The position numbers and the translations under genes were made by a program. 64,000 nucleotides of DNA from Jacaranda mimosifolia (taxonomy: Eukaryota; Streptophyta; Magnoliopsida; Lamiales; Bignoniaceae): NCBI GenBank assembly GCA_018894105.1, contig CM032117.1, positions 33,770,501 through 33,834,500 of the forward strand, given 5' to 3'. Below are positions 1-10,493 of this stretch, in pieces. The notes below the pieces were generated by a model. It was given only the letters and a program-made list of their open reading frames with translations. It made no database searches and was not told the DNA's origin. Positions within the stretch are counted from its first letter, which is position 1, and each line of letters opens with the position of its first letter.

Positions 1-2955
1 GTCATCAGTAGCATTGCCTTCAACTTGTATGTGAAGTTTGAACCTGACCAAACTATTGGTGTGCTGGTATACTAAAAAGAAAAGAACCAAAAAATTCCAT
101 CCATCTCCACAATTATATTTTTGACAAATTTCTTTCCTCTATGATCAAAGATTGCAATAAAATTTTATAAAATGAACCCATATCTATATTTATCTATAAT
201 ATTATATACAACACAATAGTATTTAATCATAATTGATACAAATTTGTTCTAATTTTAAATTATTAGAATTCTGAGTTTTTTAATTAAATTAAAAAATTCT
301 TATTGATTTTTTAGTACGTTCATCTTTATCTAAGAAAATTCAAGATATAATCAGATAAGTTTATATTTGATGTAGATTCAAATATAATCAATACATTTAG
401 GTTAACACTGTAAACTATGAATAACTAAATTAAACTTTTTTCTTCAATAAACTATATAATATTCACTTAAGTAATTTTTTCAATCAAATTCAATACAATA
501 TACTTGAATGAGAAGAATAAATATATATTGCATAATTAAATTGGTGTGACAAAATTAATTGCATTATTTATTGAATGAATGGACACATATTATAACTGGT
601 ATTAAACATATTAGCAATTAAACTATAATAGGATTATCCAAGTAATATAAGATAACTAAATAATAACTCATATTACTTTAAAACTCTTAAATCTTATTAG
701 TTCTAATAATCTATTTTTATGGATCACTATAATAATTTTAAAGTACTAATTAATTTTATTCTATCAATGTTTAATAACCACAAAATAAACCAACACATTT
801 TACATATAATACAAATTTCAATACGCTAAGTCAGTATATATCTATATATGATTTATGAATCAAATTTATAAATTTCAATCAAAATTAAAAACTTGGGATG
901 CTTAGTAAAAATAATAATCAATACCTTTTGATAATCACAAAAGTCAATCTTATTATATTTAAAAAAAACACCTAAATTCAATTACTACTTATTTTAGTTT
1001 TAGATAATAACTTTTCAAAAAGGTCCCCAAATATTATGAGTAAAGAAAATCAATTTTTTAATTGTATATTATATCCCATCAATTATTAACAAATTAATAA
1101 AGAGAATAAGACATATAAAAATTAAATGTTCTTCCTATTCTATTAAACAATGGTGATTATGATATAATAAGATTTTTCACTATTAAATGTTTTGAACAGA
1201 AAAATTGATTTTGTTGAATCATTTTGAAAATTTTTCCCTACTTTCAAGAAAAAACCCATTATTCGACAAATTTTATATTTATACATTAAAAGAATAAAAC
1301 ATTGATATGCTCTCCAAATTTAATATATATGAAAATTTTAAAATTTTTATCTCAAAAATTTAATTAAGAAATCTCTTTGAAATAGAAATAGGAAAGGTGC
1401 ATTAAAAATTAAATGGACTACTATCCAACTTAAACCTCAATTAAGCCAATGCATATTAATGAAATTATACTACTTTAAAAATTACATAATTCCAATCCTT
1501 CATTTGATCATTTTTAAATATAATTGTATTATTATATATATTTTACAAAAGTACTCAGATCTCGTGTACTGGCATGGAGTTATAACTAAAATATATAAAA
1601 TGTTGTAATATTTGACATTAAAAATTTGACTTAATATTGATGTAGTGTATTATTTTGTTCTAATGGATACTATTTATTTGTAAAAGCACAAAAATTAATT
1701 GTGAATTTAACATTCTTACTTAATTTAATTAAATAATTATTCAATGCATATTACAAGGGTTATACTAATCTATATTATAGTTTTATATACCATAATTTTG
1801 TAACATTGACTAAATTCTAAATTTTTAGAATTTTGAGTTTTTTAATTAAATTAAGAAATTTTTTATTGATTGTTGATTTATTTTTTAATTTTATTTAATA
1901 CAACTAACTTATTTATTAAAACTACAACCTTATATTGTATTTATCCACAATTGCAATATTTATTTTTATCTTCTGGATAATTTGAAATATTTATAAGATA
2001 AACTTTTATTTAATAATGAAAGTTCAAAAATATCAATACCCACAGATTTAATATTTTATCTCATCATATAAATTTGAATTTCAATGTGTTTGGTTATTAA
2101 ATTTGTATTTTACTATTTTTGCTATAATTTTAATTTTTCTAGATAAAAAAAAGATTATTTGGTGTGTGCTTTATGGTTGAACAAAATACCTAGAATAGTG
2201 CAACCTTTTGAAATATACTATTTTAGTAAGTAGTTGAAACATATCTAATATTTCTATCAAATGAAAGAAGGAAAAAAATATGCTTTTTATATGAAATTTA
2301 CTTAATGAGATCTAATAGAAAATAAAATATTTCAATTACTTAATCATGTGTAGGGAATTTATTTAATTATATTTGGTATGTATATTTTAATCAAAAAAAT
2401 ATTTACTTATATCTATAATATTTTTATAAAAATTATTTCATTTTTCTATCAGTAGATAAATAAGATATATAAAAATTATGTATAGAAACTCATGTACGTG
2501 TATCTAATTGGAAATTTAAATTCAATACAAAGTAAAATATTTTTTATATAATATAAGTATATTACATATATTAAGAACTTATACTTTGACAATTTTAACT
2601 ATTAAAAATAACCGATCATATTTTGGCATGATAAAAATGATATAAAAAGAAAATACATTGAAACTATCTCATAAGTATATGTTTAAAGTTGAACAATTTA
2701 ATTAAATAGAAATATTAAAATTAATTTTTCACTGCACAAAGTTAGATATTTTTATTTTTAATTTAATTATACATTCTTATTTTAAGAACAATTTTAAAAT
2801 TTGTCTAAACAAAGTACTTGATAATTTAATTTATATCGAGATGAACAAACTAATTTTCATATCTAATATATATATTTTGTATTTTAGGAATACAATCACT
2901 TTATTTTCAATTATACATTTTTTAATTGTGTTTATATCTAATGCTATACCAACAT
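1..2955. other. AT-rich intergenic stretch, no gene
   Basis: Nearly 3 kb of very AT-rich sequence without any reading frame resembling a protein. Stops are dense in all frames. Two diverged copies of a segment containing GAGTTTTTTAATTAAATTAA lie near 268-315 and 1823-1885 in the same orientation, which may be a trace of a very old element. I see no tRNA-like structure, terminal inverted repeat or LTR boundary. Confidence 0.7.
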
Positions 2956-3421
2956 GGAGTCAAGATCTTTTTGACAATCAATAAGATATGTCAGACTTCT
3001 ACTTGTAATGTGCTTGTGTAGAGTTAAAACTCCAGTTGTAAATGATTGCTACGATAACATTTTTTGTTTTAGGAGTTGGTATTTGTGTTGATTAAGTATT
3101 TGGTGGGCTTCACCCCACTTGAGTTTGGATGCCCATCATGGTGGACTTAATTTGTTATGGGTTCATTGGCCTTTTTCTTATCTTTTTATTTACTTAATTA
3201 GGTCTCTTCTTTATTTTTTACTTTTTCCCCATTAGAGTCTTATTTTTCATATTATCAAGCCTCTACTTTCATTTAGAAGTTTTATTTCATATTAAAATTA
3301 TACATTAAGAGCTGTTTTTATTTTACATTAATAATTAATTTTATTAATTTGCATAATTTACTTTTAATCTAATTTTGAAATAATTTGTAAATCAATAAGT
3401 AAATTAGTGGGAGACTCGTAA
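2956..3421 (-). repeat. Left (3') LTR remnant of the Tat-like relic
   Basis: It matches about 7105-7562 over shared blocks in the same order: a TAGGAGTTGG/TAGGACTTGG block, CATTGGCC/TTTGGCC, CATATTATCAAGC followed by a pyrimidine-rich stretch, TTTCATATTRAAA, and a terminal GGGAGACT block. A pyrimidine-rich tract follows immediately at about 3423-3445, the plus-strand view of a degraded polypurine tract. Ends are uncertain by tens of bases. Confidence 0.5.
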
Positions 3422-3667
3422 ATCTTTTTAACCTTTTTATCTTCTAGAAGTAATATTTTTGCTAGTGAATTGCATTCTCCAATAGACTCACTAACTTAAT
3501 TATCTTTTGACTTTGAAAATTACCTTTTTAGCCATAATGAATCTTAAGGTAACATTTTAACCTTTTCTTTTACTCTTCCTACTGCTCATATTTCCTAACT
3601 CTTTTGAGTCAGTTATTTTTGGGGGAATTGCAAGTAGAGAGAGATATATACAACTTTGAGAGCGAGA

Positions 3668-5470
3668 TGTCGGGTAGTGAGATCAAATTTTATTTTAGAG
3701 CCTAAAGATGATGTTGGAATTGGTGATGGCCAATAGCATGAGGCTGGCCGCCTTGGGCAGCTAGTAGGGCATTCTCTTAGGCAGCTTCACCATTAAGATG
3801 CCCACCATTTTTGGGCTTGCAGTAGTGCCCACCATTCTCTATGCAATGTTGCTGTGTTTTCTAAGTTCGAGCCTCTTTTTGATTGCCTCGTTAAGTCCAG
3901 TCTTAGATCATAAAGTAGTGCATTAAGAATGCGTCCAACAACCTTTGATTATTAAGTATAGAATCAAAGTCTGATTCAGAGTTTAAGTCTGGAGAAGAGG
4001 ACCCTTCTGAGGAGGGATCTAAGGACGCTCCTATTGTCAATTGTAGCAGTGATGGTGTTGGTGATTTGTCATGTTCACTTATTTTAGTAGAGTTACATAT
4101 ATTGAGACATAGAGTCTACTGTTCAATGAGTTTGAGTTTGTTCTTCCCTCTCCAGAGGATCGCATTGCATCACCTCCTTCAGGGTAGTTTACCATTTTTA
4201 GTCGATACTTTAGTAGTGGTCTTTTCCTTCCTCCTAATCCTTTATTGTAGGAGATAGTTGATAATTATGGGATGTGTTTGAGTCAGTTTGCTCCAAACTC
4301 CTTTGCATATTTTGTGTGGTTTTAGCATTGCCTCAGAGAGATGGACCTCCCTGTTTCCTCAGGCAGTTTTCATTCTCTTTTCATAGTACAAATAGTTTTA
4401 AATGAAGCATTTTTTCCTTTTTTCCCCTCTATATCGAATTGTAAGTTTTTGAGTTGGTTGTCATTTTTCTAGAATTCTTTGGAAAAGTCATTTTTCCTTC
4501 ATGAGATATGAGCGTTTGGGGGTCCCTTGTGTTTGGCTTAGTTTGATTTCATTGGTGCGTTTGCTGAGGATCCATCGTGATCTTCGCTAGCACTTTGAGG
4601 AGATTAGATTGTTTACCTCTCTCTTTAATATCAAATATATGTTTCCCATTGCTACTCAGTTGTTTTTTTGCATTTATGCTTCCTTATTATTTATGTTATT
4701 TTTCTTCTTTTCTCCATGTAATGTTGAGATTAACTTGATTTGTTTGACCTTGGCAAGGAAAAAGATTGATTTAGCTAGGATTCATACAAGGAGGGCAAAT
4801 GGTAGTGCTCACAAGATGCTTTCAGGAAAGCAACATTGAAAGGCTCTGTTACAGTAGGGCAGCATCCTAGCCCCACATAATAGCATTCTAAAGAGCCTTA
4901 GCTTTCACCATTTCCTATGGCACCTCAATTGGATGTAATTGATGATTCCAAGCTAGTGATATTAGGGCCAAATGGGAAGCATGCTTGGGAATCTACTGTT
5001 GGGGTTACTTGTCCACTGTTCTCTCGCCTTTTTAATGTTGGCTAGAGCTAAAGATTACATAGGAGTTGCGGTATCAACTCTTATTGGAATAATGATGAGA
5101 CTACCTCTAGCATTAACACTCTCTGGAGTAAAGTTAGTGAGTGTGAACAATGGAAGTTGGAGATATTATTCTCTTTATAATTGACAGAGTTTATTGTTGA
5201 GAACTTGTGTCTATTACATACAAGATAGCAGTGAAGGAGTTTAAGGGCTCCAATAAGTTCTTTGAGATAATTGAGCCAGAGGCCATCTGTGCTATATTAG
5301 CAGGCTATCTAGGGTTGTCGTCGATTGCTTAGTGAGATTGGGATATACCCTCTAGGGGACTTACTGTTGCTTCACCTTATTATTTTCATTTGCTGTGGCA
5401 GTTAGCGGATGGTCGAAGGCTAGCATTGAGGCCATGGTAGAGGATCCGACTGCTACAACTCTATATTAGG
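3668..5470 (+). pseudogene. Antisense ORF remnant, 'putative gypsy type transposon' (PF04195-like)
   Basis: Plus-strand coding traces lie opposite in orientation to the gag of the same relic. An ATG at 3668 opens a short frame (MSGSEIKF). Around 3960-4055 there is an acidic Ser/Glu/Asp-rich stretch (SGEEDPSEEGSKD). Around 4257-4385 a frame reads YGMCLSQFAPNSFAYFVW, then a stop, then LREMDLPVSSGSFHSLF. This resembles the conserved core of the plant family PF04195 (aromatic-Gly, L/F-x-PNS, then a proline-rich loop before SLF). Further fragments such as GPNGKHAW near 4963 are plus-strand too, but frames shift and stops are frequent. The gene is dead. The family name is from motif memory; a profile search would settle it. 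Confidence 0.4.
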
Positions 5471-5847
5471 TAAAGTAGGAGTTAAATTAGGAGTTAATCT
5501 TTCTTTTTTTATTTTTGTTAAAGAATACTTTGTTTCCAGTTCCTTTTAGTAATAAATTAGCTATTTTTTATGGCTAAGTATAAGTTGGACGTTATTTGGT
5601 GTTTGCATATTTGACTATGTTAGACATTGTGTCTTTGTTATGGAGATTTGAACAACTTTTGTGCTCCTTTTCGTATTTGACTTTTTGGATAATCACATGA
5701 TTCATGTTGTCCTTGATCTTTTTATATTGTTTGCGCTTTGTTGTGTTTCTATGCTTCATTACTTTTTTGCTTGCTTCTTTGGAATTTAAGCAGTATAAAG
5801 TGGTTCAAATCCCTCTTAAGGATTTTGCAAGAGATATAATTTTTATG

Positions 5848-6290
5848 AGCCCTCATTGGGGGCTCTTATCGCAATGTTGTTGCTGTTGATGTGCACTTTG
5901 GGGATCTTATCATAATGTTATTGATGTGCACCACCTTAGGTATCTTAGCATAATATTATTGATGTTGTCTGCCCCCAGAGGGAGTTGCTATAGTCATTGT
6001 TCATGTGCTCTTTTAGGGGTCTTATACTAGTCTATGTTGTTGTATACCCTTTGATGGTCATATATAGTCTTTCATGTTGTGTGCTTCCTTGCAGGGTCTT
6101 ATAGCATTTTTTGTTGTTGCACGTCCCCTTGGAGTAGCAGTCTTTGTTGCTACTCGCCCCTTTGGGGGTCTTACAACAATCTTCAATGCTATGCACTCCC
6201 ATAGGGGTCTTTGATGATGGTGCCTACTTAAAGGTCTTATAGTAGTCCTCAAGTTATGGCACTCCTCAATTGTATGTTGTAGTTACAGTA
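5848..6290. repeat. Degenerate minisatellite, units of about 36-43 bp
   Basis: About ten to twelve imperfect tandem units, each built on a pattern like CCCTTTGGGGGTCTTAT followed by a T/G-rich half ending near TTGTTGATGTGC. Units vary in length and are heavily diverged. Clear unit starts are near 5850, 5892 and 6160. On the minus strand part of it stays open (6252-6058) and encodes a repeated basic Pro/Arg/Thr-rich peptide, but I infer no protein function. Tandem repeats between gag-pol and the 3' LTR are a known habit of Tat-lineage elements. Confidence 0.65.
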
Positions 6291-6599
6291 GAAGCAACAC
6301 CAATTTTAGGCTTTTACCTCTTAAGGTTGTCTACCTTCTTTGAGGGGTGCTAGATTAAACCTTGTTGCTTAACAAGACACCAGTATATTTGTTCTTGAGG
6401 TAGTGATGAGAGTGTATATACAGAATGGTCATGGATAGCTACACCAATGATCCTCCGACTTCTTATTAGTATTACCCTCTTCTTCCCTCATCTTGCATTT
6501 GTTAGCGTCTAGAGAGGCCATCGCCTCCTCATCTAGATATATGTCTCTGCTTGGATGAGAGTTCTACTGAGATAATGGGTAACTTCCCTACTGTAGATT

Positions 6600-7060
6600 C
6601 TCAAAATTTTTGATGTTTGAGGTTTTTCTAGTAATGCTAAGCAAGAGATCCTAGCTGACATGCAGGATCCCATGCATCACTTGGACGAATTGATTGATGT
6701 GCCTTAAGGTCTCTCCATCTTTTTTACTTGATTATACATAGACGGGTCTCTATCTTTGATTGCTTGCATTTGATAGAGAATTATGGAGAAAGTGCTTCCT
6801 AAAATACTCACAACCAGTATGTATCCAGCGAGCATCTGGTTGAACCAGGTCAGATCACATTTAGTGAGTATGGTATGACACGCCTTGCAATAAGCAATTT
6901 CATGTAGATCGTAGAGCTTCATCATGCCACAAAATTGTCTAGGTGTTCTTGGGGGTCACTCGTGCTATCGAACTTTGGATAGTTGGGAATCTTCACGCCA
7001 GAGGGAGTGACTCTGGCAATATAGTTGGGCAAAAGGATTGCATTTGAGGAGAATAATAGT
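6600..7060 (-). pseudogene. Gag remnant of the Tat-like gypsy relic
   Basis: The minus strand reads TPSGVKIPNYPKFD followed by STSDPQEHLDNFVA between about 7050 and 6928. This is the typical opening of plant Ty3/gypsy retrotransposon gag (basic/hydrophobic, P-x-F/Y-D-G-x-x-DP-x-x-HL). A stop and a one-base shift follow; the next frame (6925-6704) continues with MMKLYDLHEIAYCKA and then WFNQMLAGYI, matching the gag 'W-F-N-x-L-x-x-G-S-I' block and a 'Y/F-x-x-x-K' tail. Gag would package the element RNA in cytoplasmic particles. No zinc knuckle and no protease follow. Two disruptions within 350 bp show it is non-functional. Confidence 0.6.
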
Positions 7061-7104
7061 TGATGCTACTAAAAAATAGAGTGAGATCCTTTCCGAAAAA
7101 TAGC

Positions 7105-7562
7105 ATAGTATTAGTTTATCTTCTCAAGAACGTGTATAGAGAAATCTATTCTTCTCGAGATTTCTCCTACTTTGAGAATTTCAGCAAATAATGTCTTGTG
7201 TCCAATTTCTCTCTAGGACTTGGTGTTTATAGATTTTAGTCTTGATGTACTTAGGCCCATTAGGGTTATTCTGCTCTTCTTTATGGGCTTGGCTTGTCCT
7301 TTGGGCTCTTTGGCCTATTTATTCAGTTAATTAACTTGAAGATCCATTTACAACTTTTAGTTAATTTATCAAATTATCTTTGTGCTCAATTTTGGTCATA
7401 TTATCAAGCACCCCTATTTTCAATAGGGGAATTCTTAATTTCATATTGAAAATATAACACAAAGTTTTATTTTGATTTTTATCTTTAATTTATAAAAATG
7501 ATATTATTAATTTGATTAATCGTTGAGAATGGAAGTAATGGTGTGTATTGGGAGACTTGGCA
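7105..7562 (-). repeat. Right (5') LTR remnant of the Tat-like relic
   Basis: Partner of the repeat at about 2956-3421. In the element's direction it starts near 7562 as TGCCAAGTCTCCCA, giving a TG start, and runs leftward to the gag region. No clear primer binding site is visible between it and gag, probably through decay. Confidence 0.5.
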
Positions 7563-8158
7563 AAGTTTGATGTAGCATTTGCCTACACACTTAATGAATT
7601 TCATGTATTAGACATTTAGAAGTTAACAAAAGTCTTATGTTGTAGTCATTTAAGGACTTGAAATTTTTTTTATGTGTTATCATGTTGAGGTGTTGCACCA
7701 GAGATGTGCTTGCTAGCGTAGCTTTTAGGGTGAGCTCTATTAGAGGGATGTGTTCGTGCTTGTGCGAGGGAGCGCACGGGTGTCTTGTAGATACATTGTT
7801 GATGTGGTACTTAGTCGCTCTTATAACAAGGGATAGTGTGACGCCATGGATAGGACTTGGAATGAATTTTGAGTTTCCATTGATTGAGGACTTAGGAAAA
7901 TTTTGCGTGGTATTTGTCTCAGGAATTATGCGAATTTTCAAGTAGAATCATAAGGATTGAAATGTCAAGAAGGAGGATTCAATTGAAGTAATGACCGAGG
8001 TTGAATATAGCTTTAAGAATGAAGGATAGAGGAAAATTGATTTCTCTCATGTTGCATAAGAAATAACATCAATCATTTTCACAACATCACACTAGTGGAC
8101 TACTAGTAGGATAATACTTCGCTAAGGTACAGACCCAGGTTTGAGTCCTAGCAGGCAC
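7563..8158. other. Unassigned sequence with a 95-codon open frame
   Basis: No recognised element. A plus-strand frame is open at 7658-7945 (95 codons, Cys-rich start MKFFLCVIMLRCCTRDVL), and the opposite strand is open over the same interval. Neither resembles a family I know, and I would not call a gene. At about 8128-8140 CCCAGGTTTGAGTCC resembles a tRNA-type B box (consensus GGTTCGANTCC), so the stretch 8090-8286 may be part of a tRNA-derived SINE. No A box was found at the right spacing. Confidence 0.4.
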
Positions 8159-8286
8159 GTTTTCTTTTTTAATCCAGGTTCCAGTGTTGGGCACCTATGC
8201 TGCGGGTGCTAGGAGCTCGTGCGTTTTCCTTTGTAATGTAGGTGCTAGTGTCGGACACCTATGTTACTAGTGCCAGGAGCCTGTGC
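8159..8286 (+). repeat. 64-bp tandem duplication abutting the copia LTR
   Basis: Two imperfect 64-bp units, 8159-8222 and 8223-8286. Each begins GTTTTC, contains a GTG-TYGG-CACCTATG core and ends AGGAGCYNGTGC. The second unit ends exactly at the base before the copia LTR. It is more GC-rich than its surroundings. Confidence 0.75.
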
Positions 8287-10478
8287 TGTTGGTATTGGAG
8301 TAATGCTCTGCAAGCTAATTATATTAACGTGTAAAACTTCTCCACTTATGTTACAATCTTGATTGAAAGATATTTAATAAAATGACCATCCTCATCTCAT
8401 GCATTTATAATATTCTTTACATGCATTTGGTTGAAGCCTTTAAATCATACAAGCCTATGGGATTTGGTAACACATATGATAGTGATCATGAAATAAGTCT
8501 CTATGGTCATGATTTTAAATATTCCAAGTCATATAATCTTATGAGATAGAGCATCTAAGATTCAGATAAACTTGTACGAACGATGCATACTCCAAGGAAT
8601 TGGATATTGCCCCAATTCATGGATAATCTATATTAGACATAGATGCATGTTAGTGGATACTTGTTATAGAACAAGTTTATTGAAGACTCGCCTAGAGAAT
8701 CCATGAAGCAGCCGGAGTGGCAAGTTGGTAGTGAAAAATCTTCTAGCTTACGATAGTGCATATAATTAGTCCTCTGACTTGAGGTTCCACTCTAATCTTG
8801 TATTTACGTCCTTGTCCTTTGATTTTGCTCTGACCACGTAACGGGTCGCCTGGGGCTTAAGTTGGGAATAAGCTATCTAAGTATAGAGGTTGGTGAGCTC
8901 CAAAATGGGGTCCGTTTCACCCATCCATGAAGAATGGGTTAATTTTCTATGTATTCTAAGATGATCGATTCCAAGAAATTCTTGCACAAGCTGATATGAT
9001 AGTTTGAAAAATGAGTTTTCCAAAGTTGATGTCATAATTAGGAATCGAACATCAAGAATAGATATATAGTTATCGAGGCTATTAGGGAACCAGCAAATAT
9101 CTTGCACTAGGCCTATTTTGGGAGATAGAAAATGGAAGGACTGTATTTGCACGACAATCATAAGTGGTAATGATTCACCCTCAAATTAATTCATCCAATT
9201 GGTTGGGCTCCATGGGCTTGTGCTAGAAATCGACTATGGAGATTGGATACTCTTCAATTAATAGAGATTAATTGATAGGGCGATTAGTTTAAAAGAGTTC
9301 AAGCTAATTGGAATATTTTAATATTCAATAAATCACAAAGAGTTATGAGCCCATGTCTAATTAATTGGTAAACCTTAAGGCTCACATACAAAAGCATAGA
9401 ACACTCTAATTAGATTGGAGAAATTATTTAAGGAGTTAGATAACTAGAGTGGTCAAGTTTGGAAGAGTGACTAAGTTGACTAATTGAGAGTTGGTCACAA
9501 TGGCTTGATTAATTTAAGTGTTAAATTAATCAAATTAATTTAAAGAGTTAAATTAGATTAATTAAATTAAGGAATTAATTTAATTGGTGCATGTGGCAAT
9601 CTAATTAGTCAAGTCAACTTAAGGAGTTAAGTTGATTTAATAACTTAAAGATTTAATTTAATTTAATGTAATTTAATTAAGGAGTTAATTTAATTAAATA
9701 GAGAATCTAATTTTAAAGGAAAAATTAAAATGGAAGAGTCCATTTTTAAATATTAAGTTGGCATTTTAATTTTGGAAATTAAAATTCCAACTAAGCATGC
9801 AAGTGGGCATGCTAGTTGGCAATGTGAGGAAAGTGTGATGGAAGCTTCCAAGAGCATCCTAATCACACTATAAATACACCATTCTCCCCTCACAATGGCC
9901 AACCAATGCTTACCATTTTTCCTCCTAAAAGAGGTTACCTCATGTGTTGAGAAAAACCTCTCTCCTAGATTCTTCTAACTCCCTCATACGTTCTCCCTTC
10001 TTCCTTCTTCCTTCTTCATATTCTGGCATATTAAGTGAGGAACTAGAGTGCATCTAGTGTGTGGATCAACTTTAGAGGCACAACAAGTGGAGTGCTTAGT
10101 CTTGGTTAACTTGATCCTCCAATTGAAGACCATTTTTGAAAGATTTTTTGGATTGGCGGCCATAGTGCTCCTTGGACATTTTTGCCACTGTTTTCACCTC
10201 ATTTAGAGGAGTTTCCTTGAGCAAAAGTTGTTGTCCTTGGTGGTCTAAGTTGTGGAAAAGAGGATGCAAGAGAAAGGAGAGATTGATCATTCATAGAAAA
10301 GGTTCTAGTGAAAGATGAAGTCTTCATCTTGAATTCAAGTTTTTATTTCAAGGTAATTTCTCTTGACAAAAATCCTTGATTTAGACATGAAGTAAGATCC
10401 TTAGATTGTGATATTGCAATTTTAATATTATCTTAATTTTGCAAAATTATTTGGATCCTTGCAATTTTACTTTCTTCA
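8287..10478 (+). repeat. 5' LTR of the copia element (about 2.2 kb)
   Basis: Starts TGTTGG and ends TTCA, two bases before the primer binding site. It aligns along its length with the 3' LTR from 16011 and with the solo LTRs at 23506 and 25976. A run of segments such as GTCATGATTTTAAATATT, CATCTAAGATTCA, AACGATGCATACTC and TTGGGCTCCATGGGCTTG recurs in the same order. Within U3 lies a 13-bp-arm perfect inverted repeat (9505-9533) in an AT-rich block, then a TATA box at 9868. The first 30 bases are more diverged than the other copies. Confidence 0.93.
9868..9877 (+). promoter_or_regulatory. TATA box of the copia 5' LTR
   Basis: CTATAAATAC, preceded by AATCACA. The two solo LTRs have a TATA motif at the equivalent position (25131-25140 and 27620-27629), each preceded by a TCACAC motif. 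This shared arrangement supports it as the RNA polymerase II core promoter at the U3/R boundary. Confidence 0.75.
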
Positions 10479-10480
10479 AA

Positions 10481-10493
10481 TGGTATCGGAGCC
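10481..10493 (+). other. Primer binding site, initiator-Met tRNA type
   Basis: TGGTATCGGAGCC, one base different from the common plant retrotransposon site TGGTATCAGAGCC, complementary to the 3' end of initiator methionyl tRNA. It sits two bases after the LTR end and would prime minus-strand cDNA synthesis. Confidence 0.9.

Larger units (their letters stand above)
2956..7562 (-). mobile_element. Decayed Tat-like Ty3/gypsy retrotransposon relic
   Basis: Two diverged direct repeats (about 2956-3421 and about 7105-7562) enclose a minus-strand gag remnant next to the right repeat, a plus-strand ORF remnant next to the left repeat, and a degenerate minisatellite between them. In the minus direction the order is LTR, gag, tandem repeats, antisense ORF, LTR. 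That order, with an extra antisense ORF near the 3' LTR, is known from the Tat lineage of plant Ty3/gypsy elements. I recognise no protease, reverse transcriptase or integrase, so it is either a non-autonomous derivative or has lost pol. The boundaries are approximate because the LTRs are badly decayed; the assignment rests mainly on the gag motif and the repeat pair. Confidence 0.55.

Noticed and set aside
7591..7945. Opposed open frames of 116 and 95 codons
   Set aside because: Both strands are open over the same interval and neither has a recognisable motif or gene context; left as unassigned.
8128..8140. tRNA gene suggested by a B-box-like motif
   Set aside because: No A box, no cloverleaf pairing and no acceptor stem found; at most a degraded SINE.
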